A stretch of DNA of 64,000 nucleotides from Sporolactobacillus sp. STSJ-5. GTDB taxonomy: Bacteria; Bacillota; Bacilli; Bacillales; Sporolactobacillaceae. The notes under the pieces are model-generated. The model saw nothing but the letters and a program-made list of their open reading frames with translations. It searched no databases and had not been told where the DNA came from. Where the stretch lies: NCBI RefSeq assembly GCF_024385605.1, contig NZ_JANFOJ010000001.1:1-64000 (forward strand). The letters run 5' to 3'. The position numbers were made by a program, and so were the translations under genes. Of the stretch, positions 35,016-43,388 are shown piece after piece; position 1 is the stretch's first letter; the number at the start of each line of letters is the position of its first letter.

Positions 35016-35055
35016 ACTAAGCACCCCGCTCTCAACTTACTCTGCTTAGTGTGGC
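35011..35055 (-). promoter_or_regulatory. Inverted repeat covering a start codon
   Basis: GCCACACTAAGCA and TGCTTAGTGTGGC are perfect 13-bp arms around a 19-base loop. In minus-strand RNA the second arm contains the GTG of the small gene, so a hairpin could hide its translation start. There is no T-tail on the minus strand. Confidence 0.5.
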
Positions 35056-35070
35056 TTATGAGCTTGGCTT

Positions 35071-35652
35071 TCATTCCGTTTCTTTGCTCGTATCATAAAT
35101 ATTCTTCTCGGTGATCATCCAATCCACACGCTGATCATGTGGTTCAATCGGTATGTCACCAATCATTTGACTTTCAAGTAATAAGGATACCGTGACCCCC
35201 TCATAGTCAGAGAGAAGCCGATCATAATAACCTCCGCCATAGCCGATTCGATACCCTTGATGATTAAACACAATCCCAGGCACAATAAGTAAATCAAGTG
35301 AGTCCTGAGTAATTGCCTCTGTTTTTGATGTATTCGGTTCCATTAAACCGAAAAAACCGGATTCCAGCTGGCTGAAGGTTTGCAGTTCATAAAACGACAA
35401 AGTGCGGTTGTTCGGATTACATTTTGGGACAGCGATACGTTTTGCTTCAGTCCAGGCCTTTGTAATAATTGCCATCGTTTCTATTTCTCGGCCAATCGAT
35501 AAGGTTACCCCAATCGTCCCTGCTCCATGCCACAACGATGTTGCAAACAAACGATTTCTGATCTTCTTACATTTTTCCGTAAATACATATTCATCTATTC
35601 TATCCATCTCATGGAGTATTCGGTTGCGTACTGCTTTTTTTTGTTTGTTCAT
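35071..35652 (-). CDS. yqgN: 5-formyltetrahydrofolate cyclo-ligase
   Basis: The enzyme converts 5-formyl-THF to 5,10-methenyl-THF with ATP. The 193-residue protein has the basic N-terminus KQKKAVRNRI, the LIVPGIVFN stretch and the substrate-binding motif RIGYGGGYYDR, all family hallmarks. The ATG at 35652 follows GGAGGA. Its position behind rpmG corresponds to yqgN in B. subtilis. Confidence 0.92.
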   Translation of the reverse strand: MNKQKKAVRNRILHEMDRIDEYVFTEKCKKIRNRLFATSLWHGAGTIGVTLSIGREIETMAIITKAWTEAKRIAVPKCNPNNRTLSFYELQTFSQLESGFFGLMEPNTSKTEAITQDSLDLLIVPGIVFNHQGYRIGYGGGYYDRLLSDYEGVTVSLLLESQMIGDIPIEPHDQRVDWMITEKNIYDTSKETE

Positions 35653-35746
35653 TCTGTCCTCCATAGTTGAGATCTGATGAATTTAGAGCGATTGTTCAAA
35701 GACTGCGTTTCTCAAGTACAAATGGGACAATTCAAGTCGTCCATAC

Positions 35747-35795
35747 AAAAAGCCGCAAAAAACCCATAAGAGGTCCTTCACGGCTCTTTATTCAA
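35747..35795 (-). terminator. Terminator of rpmG
   Basis: On the minus strand AAAGAGCCG pairs with CGGCTTTTT behind rpmG, giving a stem with a T-run. Confidence 0.65.
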
Positions 35796-35801
35796 TCCAT
35801 C

Positions 35802-35951
35802 TTACTTTGTTTCGCGATAAGTCACATATCTTCTCAGTTTTGGGCTGTACTTTTTCAGCTCAAGACGTTCTGGGTTCTTTTGTTTGTTCTTCGACGTGAT
35901 GTAATCGCGATCACCGGTTTCGGTATTTTCCAAAATAACCTTAACTCGCAT
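35802..35951 (-). CDS. rpmG: 50S ribosomal protein L33, zinc-free type
   Basis: The 49-residue protein starts [18 protein letters not shown] and ends [11 protein letters not shown], a typical L33 of the large ribosomal subunit. The two CxxC pairs that bind zinc in the C+ form are replaced (for example LKKYSPKL), so it is the C- type. GGAGGG precedes the ATG. Confidence 0.93.
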   Translation of the reverse strand: MRVKVILENTETGDRDYITSKNKQKNPERLELKKYSPKLRRYVTYRETK

Positions 35952-36243
35952 ATTTATCCCTCCATTGCACTAAAAATCATCGTGTACAAAAACATACACT
36001 TTATCTTAACAAAAAATATTAAATGCTTCAACCTTTTATAAACGCATGTTCCCTTTTATTTTTAAATTGTTTATAGCCGTTCTTCTCAGTTTCCCCCAAT
36101 TTTTACTATTTATTTTACAATCTTCTTTCTTTTTCGCCATAATTCTTCCGTAACCATAGGAGATGTGTTATAAATAACTATGGTGATTGTCATGTGATCG
36201 TTACATCGCATGAACCTCAGACAATGGTGAGGGGGGTAATGAA

Positions 36244-36450
36244 TTGGGGTTTGTCATCTTGATACTCATGATTGTTGGGTTGACCGCGCTTGCTGTTTCT
36301 TACTATAAGCAGGACAGTATTAAACAGGTAGAAGGTCAGCTTGAAGAAAATTCCATAACAATGATGCAAGAACTGTACAAGGTAAAGAAAAAAATTCGTG
36401 TGCTCGAAGAGGAAATCATGCTCGGGGACCAAGATCATTCTAAAGGGTGA
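36244..36450 (+). CDS. Small membrane protein with coiled-coil tail
   Basis: The 68-residue protein has one membrane segment (about 2-20) followed by a charged helix with heptad character (LYKVKKKIRVLEEEI). A TTG start at 36244 fits GAGGGGGG seven bases upstream; the ATG at 36239 is out of frame and reaches a stop after seven codons. Its stop is in contact with the next gene, so the two are probably co-transcribed. Function unknown. Confidence 0.6.
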   Translation: MGFVILILMIVGLTALAVSYYKQDSIKQVEGQLEENSITMMQELYKVKKKIRVLEEEIMLGDQDHSKG

Positions 36451-36455
36451 ACGCA

Positions 36456-36995
36456 TTGACAAAAAATGAAATACGCGGTTTTGCCGCCGGCATCTTGCTG
36501 ACATGCGCCGTTTTTGCTTTCTTCTATTACCTGATTTTCAATCAGGGAGAGCAGAAACCGGTAAAGAACGTAGCAAAGCAAACGCCGTTGACAGAAGCAA
36601 CCGTAACTCAATATCTTGCCAGCCATCACCGTAAAGCGATTGATCTTGATGCCTACAATCAATGGCTGAGTGATACCCAGAAAGCTACGGAGCAAGCAAG
36701 CAAAGAAAAACCGAAGACGGACAGTGACAGCAGCAAGAAAAGCAGCGATAACTCTTCATCAAAGGCTAAGAAAACAACGTATAAGCTTCAAATTAAAAGT
36801 GGCATGACTCCTGGAGATATTTCAAGTGAGCTCGTTCGTGCGAAGATTCTTAAGTCGAATCAAAAACAGAATTTTGACTCCTATCTCCATAAAAATAAGC
36901 TTGAAAAATATGTACAGCTTGGCTCTTTCAGCGTTTCAAGCGATATGTCCATACAAAAGCTCGCTCAAGTAATTACGAAGAACCATAGCAATTAA
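36456..36995 (+). CDS. MltG-like N-terminal LysM domain protein
   Basis: The 179-residue protein starts MTKNEIRGFAAGILL with one membrane segment, then a Ser/Lys-rich linker and a C-terminal domain TTYKLQIKSGMTPGDISSEL that resembles the LysM-like domain found at the start of the endolytic transglycosylase MltG. The catalytic YceG domain is absent, so it probably binds glycan strands at the cell surface without cutting. TTG at 36456 is preferred (AAAGGG eight bases before); GTG at 36447 is an alternative. Confidence 0.65.
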   Translation: MTKNEIRGFAAGILLTCAVFAFFYYLIFNQGEQKPVKNVAKQTPLTEATVTQYLASHHRKAIDLDAYNQWLSDTQKATEQASKEKPKTDSDSSKKSSDNSSSKAKKTTYKLQIKSGMTPGDISSELVRAKILKSNQKQNFDSYLHKNKLEKYVQLGSFSVSSDMSIQKLAQVITKNHSN

Positions 36996-37011
36996 TTGAA
37001 TAGACATTGCA

Positions 37012-37052
37012 AGGCAGGTTGATCAATAAATGATCAACCTGCCTTTTTGCGT
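37012..37052 (+). terminator. Terminator of the MltG-like gene
   Basis: GGCAGGTTGATCA and TGATCAACCTGCC form a perfect 13-bp stem followed by TTTTT. Confidence 0.88.
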
Positions 37053-37111
37053 ACATATAGGAAGTGTCACAATTTCAAAAGTTGTACCAGAACATCACAA
37101 CAGTTAACCAA

Positions 37112-37330
37112 AACAAATAAGAAGAACCGGGCAAAAAGCGCCCGGTCCTTAAATCATGCCGGATTTTGACTACGCTCCGGTTGCTCGCATCAACTGAGCG
37201 CGACCGCGGGCAGTCCGGGAGCCTCCTCAAGCAAACTAATACCTGCGGGGTCTCCCCTGGCCTGCGATCAACAGAGCCGCTCCGCAGGAGTCTCGCACCT
37301 GCGCGTTTGGCTCACAACCTTTGGCTTTGG
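37112..37330. repeat. GC-rich interspersed-repeat-like block
   Basis: The block contains CTCCGCAGGAG, CTGCGGGGTCTCCCCTGG and CGGGCAGTCCGGGAGCCTCCTC, wording typical of the intergenic repeats common in Bacillus chromosomes. It is far more GC-rich than its surroundings and contains no gene. Confidence 0.5.
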
Positions 37331-37365
37331 CGAAAATCATATACTTTCTTTCCTTGTAAAAAGAA

Positions 37366-37396
37366 ACCGCTTTGCTGTTACTGCAGCGAAGCGGTC
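37366..37396 (-). terminator. Terminator of pbpA
   Basis: On the minus strand GACCGCTTCGCTG and CAGCAAAGCGGTTTC form a stem with a T-rich tail. Confidence 0.75.
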
Positions 37397-37405
37397 CTTC
37401 TATTT

Positions 37406-39475
37406 TTATTTACTTGTGTAATGATAATACTTGTCATATTCCTTATACATCTCAAGAGCAATTTCCTGGTTTTGATGACCTGTTCGTACCTTTGGCACAA
37501 CAACCGAAATTGCGACTTGCGGATCATCATACGGTGCGTACGAAACTAAGGTTTCGTTATAGAGACTTTTATCATTTTCATTAATCTGAGCCGTACCGGT
37601 TTTTGCCGCGACTTTATACTTTTGTCCTTGTGTATAAAAAACACTACCTGTCCCACCGGTTCCGTGAGTAACAAGATATAATCCATGTTGAACACGAGCT
37701 AAGTCATGTTTATTATTACCGATCGTATTTAGCACGTTTGGTGTAAAGCTGTACACTGTATTGCCAAGCTTATCAGGATCGCTGCCCGGTTCATGAACCG
37801 ATTCAAGCAAATGCGGCTGCATCCGATAGCCGCCATTGGCAATGGTCGAAATATATTGAGCCATTTCAATCGGTGTGTACGTATCATACTGACCGATCGC
37901 AAACTGATGAATCAGCCCTGAGTTATCCGGCATTCCGCCATTATATCCGGTGCCTTCGGTTGGCAGATCGACTCCGGTTTTAACGCCCATTCCAAATTGA
38001 CTGTATCCATTTCTCAAATCATTTATTGCTTTTACAAACTTTGAACTATACGGCGAAGGAAATCTCGCATTATAATGTCCTCCTGCCGAGGTTAAAGAAA
38101 TACCTGCCATATTCGAAACAATTGCTGCCATAAATATGTTCGATGAGTGCTGCAGCGCCGTTTCCGGAGTCTGCATCCCCAGTCCGCCTTGTTCCCATGA
38201 AGAAAAGGAATGATTGCCGCTTCCTGGATAGTCAATCTGCATGTCGTAAAAATGTTCCGGAACGGCGTGATGCTGAAAGCCAATGAGTTCAGTTGCCCCT
38301 TTGACCGCGGATCCCATTTCAAATTGTGAGGTAATCGCATCACTTGAAACATCTTCAAACTTACCGTTCACATATTTCTTCCCGCCGATTGCTAAAATTG
38401 CGCCGGTCTTCGGATTCATCATCACGGCATAGGCACTGTTGTTCTGACTATTTCCAGCCATTGATCGGGCTTCTGATATTTTCTGTTCCAATACTTGATC
38501 GAGCTTATTTTGCAGCCTTATATCAATGGTCAGCTGTAAGTCATCACCACGCTGGCCTTCCTTAACCGTAGGATTCCCGACCGGAAGCCCTTTTTCAGTC
38601 TTATAAGTCAGCGTCATCGGAACGCCACGCAAATAATTTTCATATTGGTTTTCAAGATAGCTGATACCAACATCCGTGTTACGGCTGTATCCTTGAGCCA
38701 AATAACCGGTAATCTTATCCTCAGGTATCGGCCCCATCTTGCCGACGTAGAACGGTTTGTCTTTGACATACGTTCTTGAGGAAACATCAGCGGTCTGAAT
38801 CGTTCCATTAAAATCGTTCAGGTGATCCACTACATCGATATATTCCTTATCAGCAACATTCAAGCCTCTTTTAATAATGTAAGGATTCAAATTTGATGCT
38901 TGATTAAATTCATGCTGGATCGCCATAATTTGAACGTCTTTTTTAGAATAGCCCTTTAGTTCGGACTTTGGGACTTTGGATAGAAGCAGCTTGTACAATT
39001 GACCTTGCTTCTTTGCATATTTTTTCTGTTCTGCAGGCGTCAAGTATTTATTATACGCATCACTTAACTTCTTGAATTTGGTAAGGATATAATACTCGCG
39101 CTTATCCCTCGTTGAAATGCGGGAAATCGCTTTTCCATCCAAAGTTAAATAGTTGGAAAGCTTTCGAGCAAGTTTCAACCCCTTTTCCGCACTGATTCCG
39201 GCATTGCGTATATACACAACCGCCAGTTCAGCTTTATTATCCGCGAGCGTCACCCCGTTCGTATCAAAAATCTTTCCTCGTGCCGATTCAATTCGTGCCG
39301 ATTGCGTATTGTTATCTTTTGCAAGTGCTTTGTAATAATCTCCTCTGACAATTTGAATGTAGCCAAGTCGGAGAATTAATCCGGCAAACGCCACAAACAC
39401 GACAAGAAAGAGTATATTCAGCCTCATTGGCAAATTGTGCTTTGTTCCTTTATTTTTCACTGTTTCCTTAGCCAC
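37406..39475 (-). CDS. pbpA: Class B penicillin-binding protein 2A
   Basis: This transpeptidase cross-links peptidoglycan during elongation and acts outside the membrane. The 689-residue protein has an N-terminal anchor (about 17-36), a dimerisation region, and a transpeptidase domain with SAVK (Ser389), SSN (444-446) and KTG (625-627). The sequence FEMGSAVKGAT resembles B. subtilis PbpA. The start is GTG 39475 after AAGGAGGGG; the frame upstream has no ribosome binding site. Confidence 0.92.
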   Translation of the reverse strand: MAKETVKNKGTKHNLPMRLNILFLVVFVAFAGLILRLGYIQIVRGDYYKALAKDNNTQSARIESARGKIFDTNGVTLADNKAELAVVYIRNAGISAEKGLKLARKLSNYLTLDGKAISRISTRDKREYYILTKFKKLSDAYNKYLTPAEQKKYAKKQGQLYKLLLSKVPKSELKGYSKKDVQIMAIQHEFNQASNLNPYIIKRGLNVADKEYIDVVDHLNDFNGTIQTADVSSRTYVKDKPFYVGKMGPIPEDKITGYLAQGYSRNTDVGISYLENQYENYLRGVPMTLTYKTEKGLPVGNPTVKEGQRGDDLQLTIDIRLQNKLDQVLEQKISEARSMAGNSQNNSAYAVMMNPKTGAILAIGGKKYVNGKFEDVSSDAITSQFEMGSAVKGATELIGFQHHAVPEHFYDMQIDYPGSGNHSFSSWEQGGLGMQTPETALQHSSNIFMAAIVSNMAGISLTSAGGHYNARFPSPYSSKFVKAINDLRNGYSQFGMGVKTGVDLPTEGTGYNGGMPDNSGLIHQFAIGQYDTYTPIEMAQYISTIANGGYRMQPHLLESVHEPGSDPDKLGNTVYSFTPNVLNTIGNNKHDLARVQHGLYLVTHGTGGTGSVFYTQGQKYKVAAKTGTAQINENDKSLYNETLVSYAPYDDPQVAISVVVPKVRTGHQNQEIALEMYKEYDKYYHYTSK

Positions 39476-39940
39476 TTCTTCCCCTCCTTGGCGGCAAGTC
39501 CCAAGTACATCATCTCTTTTTGATGTGTCATGTACCAGCCATATGTATTCGTTACTCATTCCTATTTTTAGAACACGAAACTAAGATCATTCGGAAAAAA
39601 ACACAGTGATTTCTGTTCATCAATAAAAATCCAATGTTTCAATAGTTCATGGCAAACCTATGTTTTATTTTAAAGTCGCACCGAAAGCCTGTCAAAGAAA
39701 TATCGCCTGTATTCTGACGTGAAATCGTATTATTTACGTATTTACCATCTTCAAGGTGAATAGAAACTGAGACCTGTCCACCAGACATGAAAACATGATC
39801 ACGATACCGCATTCCCTATAACCATTTAGCTGAACGTGTTCAATGATATGACGGTTGACTTTTATCATGATAAAAAAATGCAAAATTTGCGCAAAATGAT
39901 TTGATTTTCTTTGCTTTTCTTTGACAATCGGAAAATAATA
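39476..39940. other. Gene-free region between pbpA and the tRNA cluster
   Basis: About 460 bases, AT-rich, without a supported gene or RNA. It should contain the pbpA promoter. Confidence 0.5.
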
Positions 39941-39982
39941 AAACACCCGGAAGTGCCTTTAAATGGCTACTTCCAGGTGTTT
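39941..39982 (-). terminator. Terminator of the tRNA cluster
   Basis: On the minus strand AACACCTGGAAGT and ACTTCCGGGTGTT pair and are followed by TTATTATT. Confidence 0.8.
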
Positions 39983-40008
39983 GCAGGATAATACTTATGT
40001 ATAACCAA

Positions 40009-40098
40009 CGGAGGAAGAGGGATTCGAACCCCCGCGAGCCGTGAAGCCCCTGTCGGTTTTCAAGACCGATCCCTTCAGCCAAACTTGGGTATTCCTCC
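40009..40098 (-). tRNA. tRNA-Ser (anticodon TGA)
   Basis: A 90-base class II tRNA with an acceptor stem GGAGGAA/TTCCTCC, a variable arm, and the loop CTTGAAA giving anticodon TGA. The 3' CCA is not encoded. Confidence 0.95.
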
Positions 40099-40106
40099 AT
40101 GTTAAG

Positions 40107-40183
40107 TGGTGGACCCTGTAGGACTCGAACCTACAACCGGACGGTTATGAGCCGTCAGCTCTAACCAATTGAGCTAAGGGTCC
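40107..40183 (-). tRNA. tRNA-Ile2 (anticodon CAT, lysidine type)
   Basis: The 77-base gene has the GGACCC acceptor and the TAGCTCAATTGGTTAGAGC D-arm with loop CTCATAA. The sequence resembles the Bacillus tRNA-Ile whose CAT anticodon is modified by TilS, rather than the elongator tRNA-Met found two genes away. CCA is encoded. Confidence 0.85.
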
Positions 40184-40186
40184 ACG

Positions 40187-40260
40187 GGCGGTTAGTGGGG
40201 ATCGAACCCACGCATGCCGGAACCACAATCCGGTGTGTTAACCACTTCACCATAACCGCC
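40187..40260 (-). tRNA. tRNA-His (anticodon GTG)
   Basis: The acceptor begins with an extra G (position -1) opposite C73, and the loop ATTGTGG gives anticodon GTG. CCA is not encoded. Confidence 0.95.
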
Positions 40261-40282
40261 ATTGTGAAGTGAGGTAAAAAAA

Positions 40283-40356
40283 TAGCGGCGGGGGGGATCG
40301 AACCCTCGACCTCACGGGTATGAACCGTACGCTCTAGCCAGCTGAGCTACACCGCC
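40283..40356 (-). tRNA. tRNA-Met, elongator (anticodon CAT)
   Basis: The 74-base gene starts GGCGGTGTAGCTCAGC, with loop TTCATAC giving anticodon CAT, as in Bacillus elongator tRNA-Met. CCA is not encoded; a T-run follows. Confidence 0.92.
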
Positions 40357-40357
40357 A

Positions 40358-40432
40358 TGGCTCCACAGGTAGGATTCGAACCTACGACCGATCGGTTAAC
40401 AGCCGATTGCTCTACCACTGAGCTACTGTGGA
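40358..40432 (-). tRNA. tRNA-Asn (anticodon GTT)
   Basis: The 75-base gene has TCCACAG/CTGTGGA acceptor arms, loop CTGTTAA with anticodon GTT, and an encoded CCA. It is the first gene of the cluster. Confidence 0.95.
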
Positions 40433-40602
40433 ACAAAATCAGAACAAGAATTAATTTATCACAAGCGCTGAAGCTTGTCAATAAAATCTTTTAATCATTA
40501 ATGCCTGTCCCAACGACAAGAAATAATATACCATAATTGGTTGTAAATGACAACATCTTTTTTTATAAAAAATCCATACTGTTCAATCACGCTCATAATG
40601 CC

Positions 40603-41241
40603 TTAGCTCTCCCTGTCAACCTGATCAATAAATATACGTGTTCCATCAACAGAGATCACCTTAACGGCAATATCCTTCTCCAAAAAGATACCATCAGTAA
40701 TTGCACTATAATTTTTTCCATCAATTTTCACCGTGCCAACCGGGTGGAAAGGAGTCATTGTCTTCCCTTCCTTACCAATCAGTTCGTGATAATCACTGTT
40801 TATGGAATTATAGCCTTTATCGCTGGAAAGCTTGTCATGCAGCATCAATTTGCCTAAATAATCGCGTTGAGGCAATATTTTTCGAAAGAAAAGCGAGCCG
40901 CAGGATCCAATAACAAAGGCAATTCCAACCAGCATGCCATAAAGAAGCGATGGGGTCGGAAGCGCACATCCAAGCACCATGAGTATAAAACCAAATATAC
41001 CTATGATTCCGGTTGTAAACAACTTGCCGTCAATGATAATGAGGAGCAGACCGCCTACGAGCAATAAAAAGATCCAAGGCGATGCTTGATCCGTAAGAAA
41101 ATGTAAAAAATAGAAAATAAAAAGTCCGCTACCGGTCAGTGCAAGCAGCCCTTTTGCCTTGACAAGCAATTCTGCGAATAAAAAGCACGCAGCAAGCAAA
41201 ATGACAATAAACCCTCCCGCTGGGTATGTGAGCAGTTCCAT
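40603..41241 (-). CDS. NfeD family membrane protein
   Basis: The 212-residue protein has four to five membrane segments (about 5-120) and a C-terminal OB-fold-like domain (about 150-212) with VGTVKIDGKNYSAITDG and IAVKVISVDGTRIFI. This is the short NfeD form, which works with stomatin-like or serine protease partners in membrane-domain organisation. No partner (floA-like) gene is nearby here. GAGGAGGAA precedes the ATG. Confidence 0.85.
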   Translation of the reverse strand: MELLTYPAGGFIVILLAACFLFAELLVKAKGLLALTGSGLFIFYFLHFLTDQASPWIFLLLVGGLLLIIIDGKLFTTGIIGIFGFILMVLGCALPTPSLLYGMLVGIAFVIGSCGSLFFRKILPQRDYLGKLMLHDKLSSDKGYNSINSDYHELIGKEGKTMTPFHPVGTVKIDGKNYSAITDGIFLEKDIAVKVISVDGTRIFIDQVDRES

Positions 41242-41469
41242 TGCGTTCCTCCTCTTTTATAGAAACAAACCATTTTTCTCTCTTATCTATGTTATGCACA
41301 TATGTCTTTTTCTTCTATTATCAATTAAACCATACACCATGATTGAGGAAAAGGTTTTAAAAAAAATGTTGGATTTATTTCAAAAAACAAGCATATTAAA
41401 CAGCAGCCCGGCATATAGATGTTAATAACGCCTTCTTTGGCGTAAATACGTTTTGAACGGAGCAAAAAA

Positions 41470-41820
41470 GTGATAAAAAAAAGATTCTTCACCATCCTGT
41501 TTATTATGATGTGTTGGACAAGCTATGCAGATCTGAGCTCGGGCTCTCTTCCTGCAGGGCAAGCAGCAGCTGAGCCGGCAAAGCCCGCGGCATCTGAGAA
41601 AGCAGCGATTGCCTATCAAAGAGTCACTGTTGCTCCCGGAGATACATTGCTCTCAATTACTGAGCGAATCAATGAAAATCAGCAATCAATAGAAAAAGTG
41701 CTGAAAGATTTCGCTGTACTTAACCCCTCTGTTGATCCCAACCATCTTCAGATCGGAAAAACTTATGCTTTTCCTAGTTATGACCAGACAGATGATTCAT
41801 CGGCAGCATCAACTCCTTAA
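41470..41820 (+). CDS. LysM-domain exported protein
   Basis: The 116-residue protein begins with a basic, hydrophobic signal-like segment, then an Ala/Pro-rich linker and a LysM module at about 53-103 (VTVAPGDTLLSITERINE ... LNPSVDPNHLQIGKTYAFP). It should be secreted or anchored and bind peptidoglycan. GTG at 41470 is the start. It is the gene before ispG, with which it could be co-transcribed. Confidence 0.7.
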   Translation: MIKKRFFTILFIMMCWTSYADLSSGSLPAGQAAAEPAKPAASEKAAIAYQRVTVAPGDTLLSITERINENQQSIEKVLKDFAVLNPSVDPNHLQIGKTYAFPSYDQTDDSSAASTP

Positions 41821-41951
41821 TGAATGGGAATCAGTTGTGTAAAGTCTTTCATACGGGTATTATTTCAGGCAAACCGAGCAGATTCATGGTATACTGACCA
41901 TACTGAAAGATTCACAAATCATTCACTTATTTATAAAGGAGCGAATCGCTC

Positions 41952-43061
41952 GTGTCTGAAATTACACATCGTACGAAAACGAGAAAAGTTAAGGTTGGCA
42001 ACCTGACCATTGGCGGATCCAACGAAGTCATTATACAGAGTATGACGACAACGAAAACAAGAGATGTTGCGGCAACGGTCGCACAAATTCACCGTTTGGA
42101 AGATGCCGGCTGCCAAATGGTTCGCGTTGCATGTCCAAACATGGAAGATGCACTCGCAATTCCGGAAATAAAAAAACAGATTCATATCCCGCTTGTTGTG
42201 GACATTCATTTTAACTATAGATTGGCATTAAAAGCGATCGAAGGCGGCGCGGATAAGATCCGGATCAATCCGGGCAATATCGGCAAACAAGAAAATGTTG
42301 AAGCCGTTGTACGTGCAGCAAAAGAGAAGCATATTCCGATCCGTATCGGTGTGAATGCCGGTTCGCTTGAGAAACATATTTTGGATAAGTACGGCTACCC
42401 TACCGCGGACGGAATGGTTGAGAGTGCCCTTCATCATATCAAAATCCTTGAGGATCTTGATTTTCACGATATTATTGTTTCCCTTAAGGCATCGAACATT
42501 GATCTGGCAGTTCAAGCCTACGAAAAAGCAGCGCGTACATTTGATTACCCGCTTCATTTAGGTATTACCGAATCAGGTACATTATTTTCTGGGACAATCA
42601 AAAGTGCGGCAGGACTCGGTATCTTGCTGAACAAAGGGATTGGCAATACGATGCGTATTTCCCTTTCCGCGGATCCCGTAGAGGAAATTAAGGTATGCCG
42701 TGAATTATTGAAGACATTCGGGCTGACTAATGCTGCCACGTTAATCTCCTGCCCGACATGCGGACGAATTCAAATCGACTTAATCAAAATCGCAAATCAG
42801 GTGGAACAGTATATTTCTAAGATTAATGCTCCAATCAAAGTTTCTGTACTCGGATGCGCAGTCAACGGTCCGGGCGAAGCGCGTGAAGCCGATATCGGCA
42901 TCGCCGGCGGTAAAGGTGAAGGCCTTTTATTCCGCCATGGCGAAGTGATTCGGAAGGTTCCTGAGGATCGCATGGTCGAAGAATTGAAAATTGAAATTGA
43001 TAAACTGGCAGAAGAGTATTTTGCAAAAAAGAAAGCTGAGCAAGAAGAGGTCAATATTTAA
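41952..43061 (+). CDS. ispG: 4-hydroxy-3-methylbut-2-enyl diphosphate synthase
   Basis: IspG (GcpE) makes HMBPP in the non-mevalonate isoprenoid pathway using a [4Fe-4S] cluster. The 369-residue protein has the N-terminal [10 protein letters not shown] motif, the [11 protein letters not shown] barrel segment, and the cluster cysteines in SCPTCGR and [10 protein letters not shown]. It starts with GTG after AAAGGAGCG. With ispH, in the same window, it completes the last two steps of the pathway. Confidence 0.96.
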   Translation: MSEITHRTKTRKVKVGNLTIGGSNEVIIQSMTTTKTRDVAATVAQIHRLEDAGCQMVRVACPNMEDALAIPEIKKQIHIPLVVDIHFNYRLALKAIEGGADKIRINPGNIGKQENVEAVVRAAKEKHIPIRIGVNAGSLEKHILDKYGYPTADGMVESALHHIKILEDLDFHDIIVSLKASNIDLAVQAYEKAARTFDYPLHLGITESGTLFSGTIKSAAGLGILLNKGIGNTMRISLSADPVEEIKVCRELLKTFGLTNAATLISCPTCGRIQIDLIKIANQVEQYISKINAPIKVSVLGCAVNGPGEAREADIGIAGGKGEGLLFRHGEVIRKVPEDRMVEELKIEIDKLAEEYFAKKKAEQEEVNI

Positions 43062-43086
43062 GTCAAAATTAACTTGTTGCTAGTAA

Positions 43087-43128
43087 AAAGCCCGTCAGAA
43101 CTGTTAAAAGCAGCTTTGACGGGCTTTT
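43087..43128 (+). terminator. Terminator of ispG
   Basis: AAGCCCGTCA and TGACGGGCTT pair around a loop, followed by TTTC, just after the ispG stop. Confidence 0.85.
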
Positions 43129-43388
43129 CATTACAAGAAAAAAGTATACAATTTTCTGACGAATAAAAAGTTAGAAACCAAACACGAAAGTGTAAGACGC
43201 CTGTGGACTCAGCATACCAGCGTGGCCCCTCAGATTCCTGCCTGACTGAAGAGGCTCGCGGTGCGCCAGCGACAAGCAAGTAACTGAGGTGTCGCTCAAA
43301 AGGAACTTCGGCTAACCGCGAGGGAATTTTCGCTAAGTACGCGTATTCATGTATGCAACGTATATTTTATTTTTTGTCCGGTTTTTCT
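43129..43388. repeat. GC-rich repeat-like block between ispG and glycosyltransferase genes
   Basis: The 260-base interval has no gene. It contains GACGCCTGTGGACTCAGC, GTGGCCCCTCAG and GAAGAGGCTCGCGGTGCGCC, similar in character to the block at 37.1-37.3 kb and to intergenic repeats of Bacillales. Confidence 0.4.

Larger units (their letters stand above)
36996..37405. other. Gene-free region between MltG-like and pbpA genes
   Basis: This stretch holds the terminator of the MltG-like gene, a GC-rich repeat-like block at about 37105-37330 and the terminator of pbpA. No gene is seen. Confidence 0.6.

Noticed and set aside
37166-37549. A 127-codon plus-strand frame in the repeat-like region
   Set aside because: It lies on a GC-rich non-coding repeat and antisense to pbpA, with no ribosome binding site.
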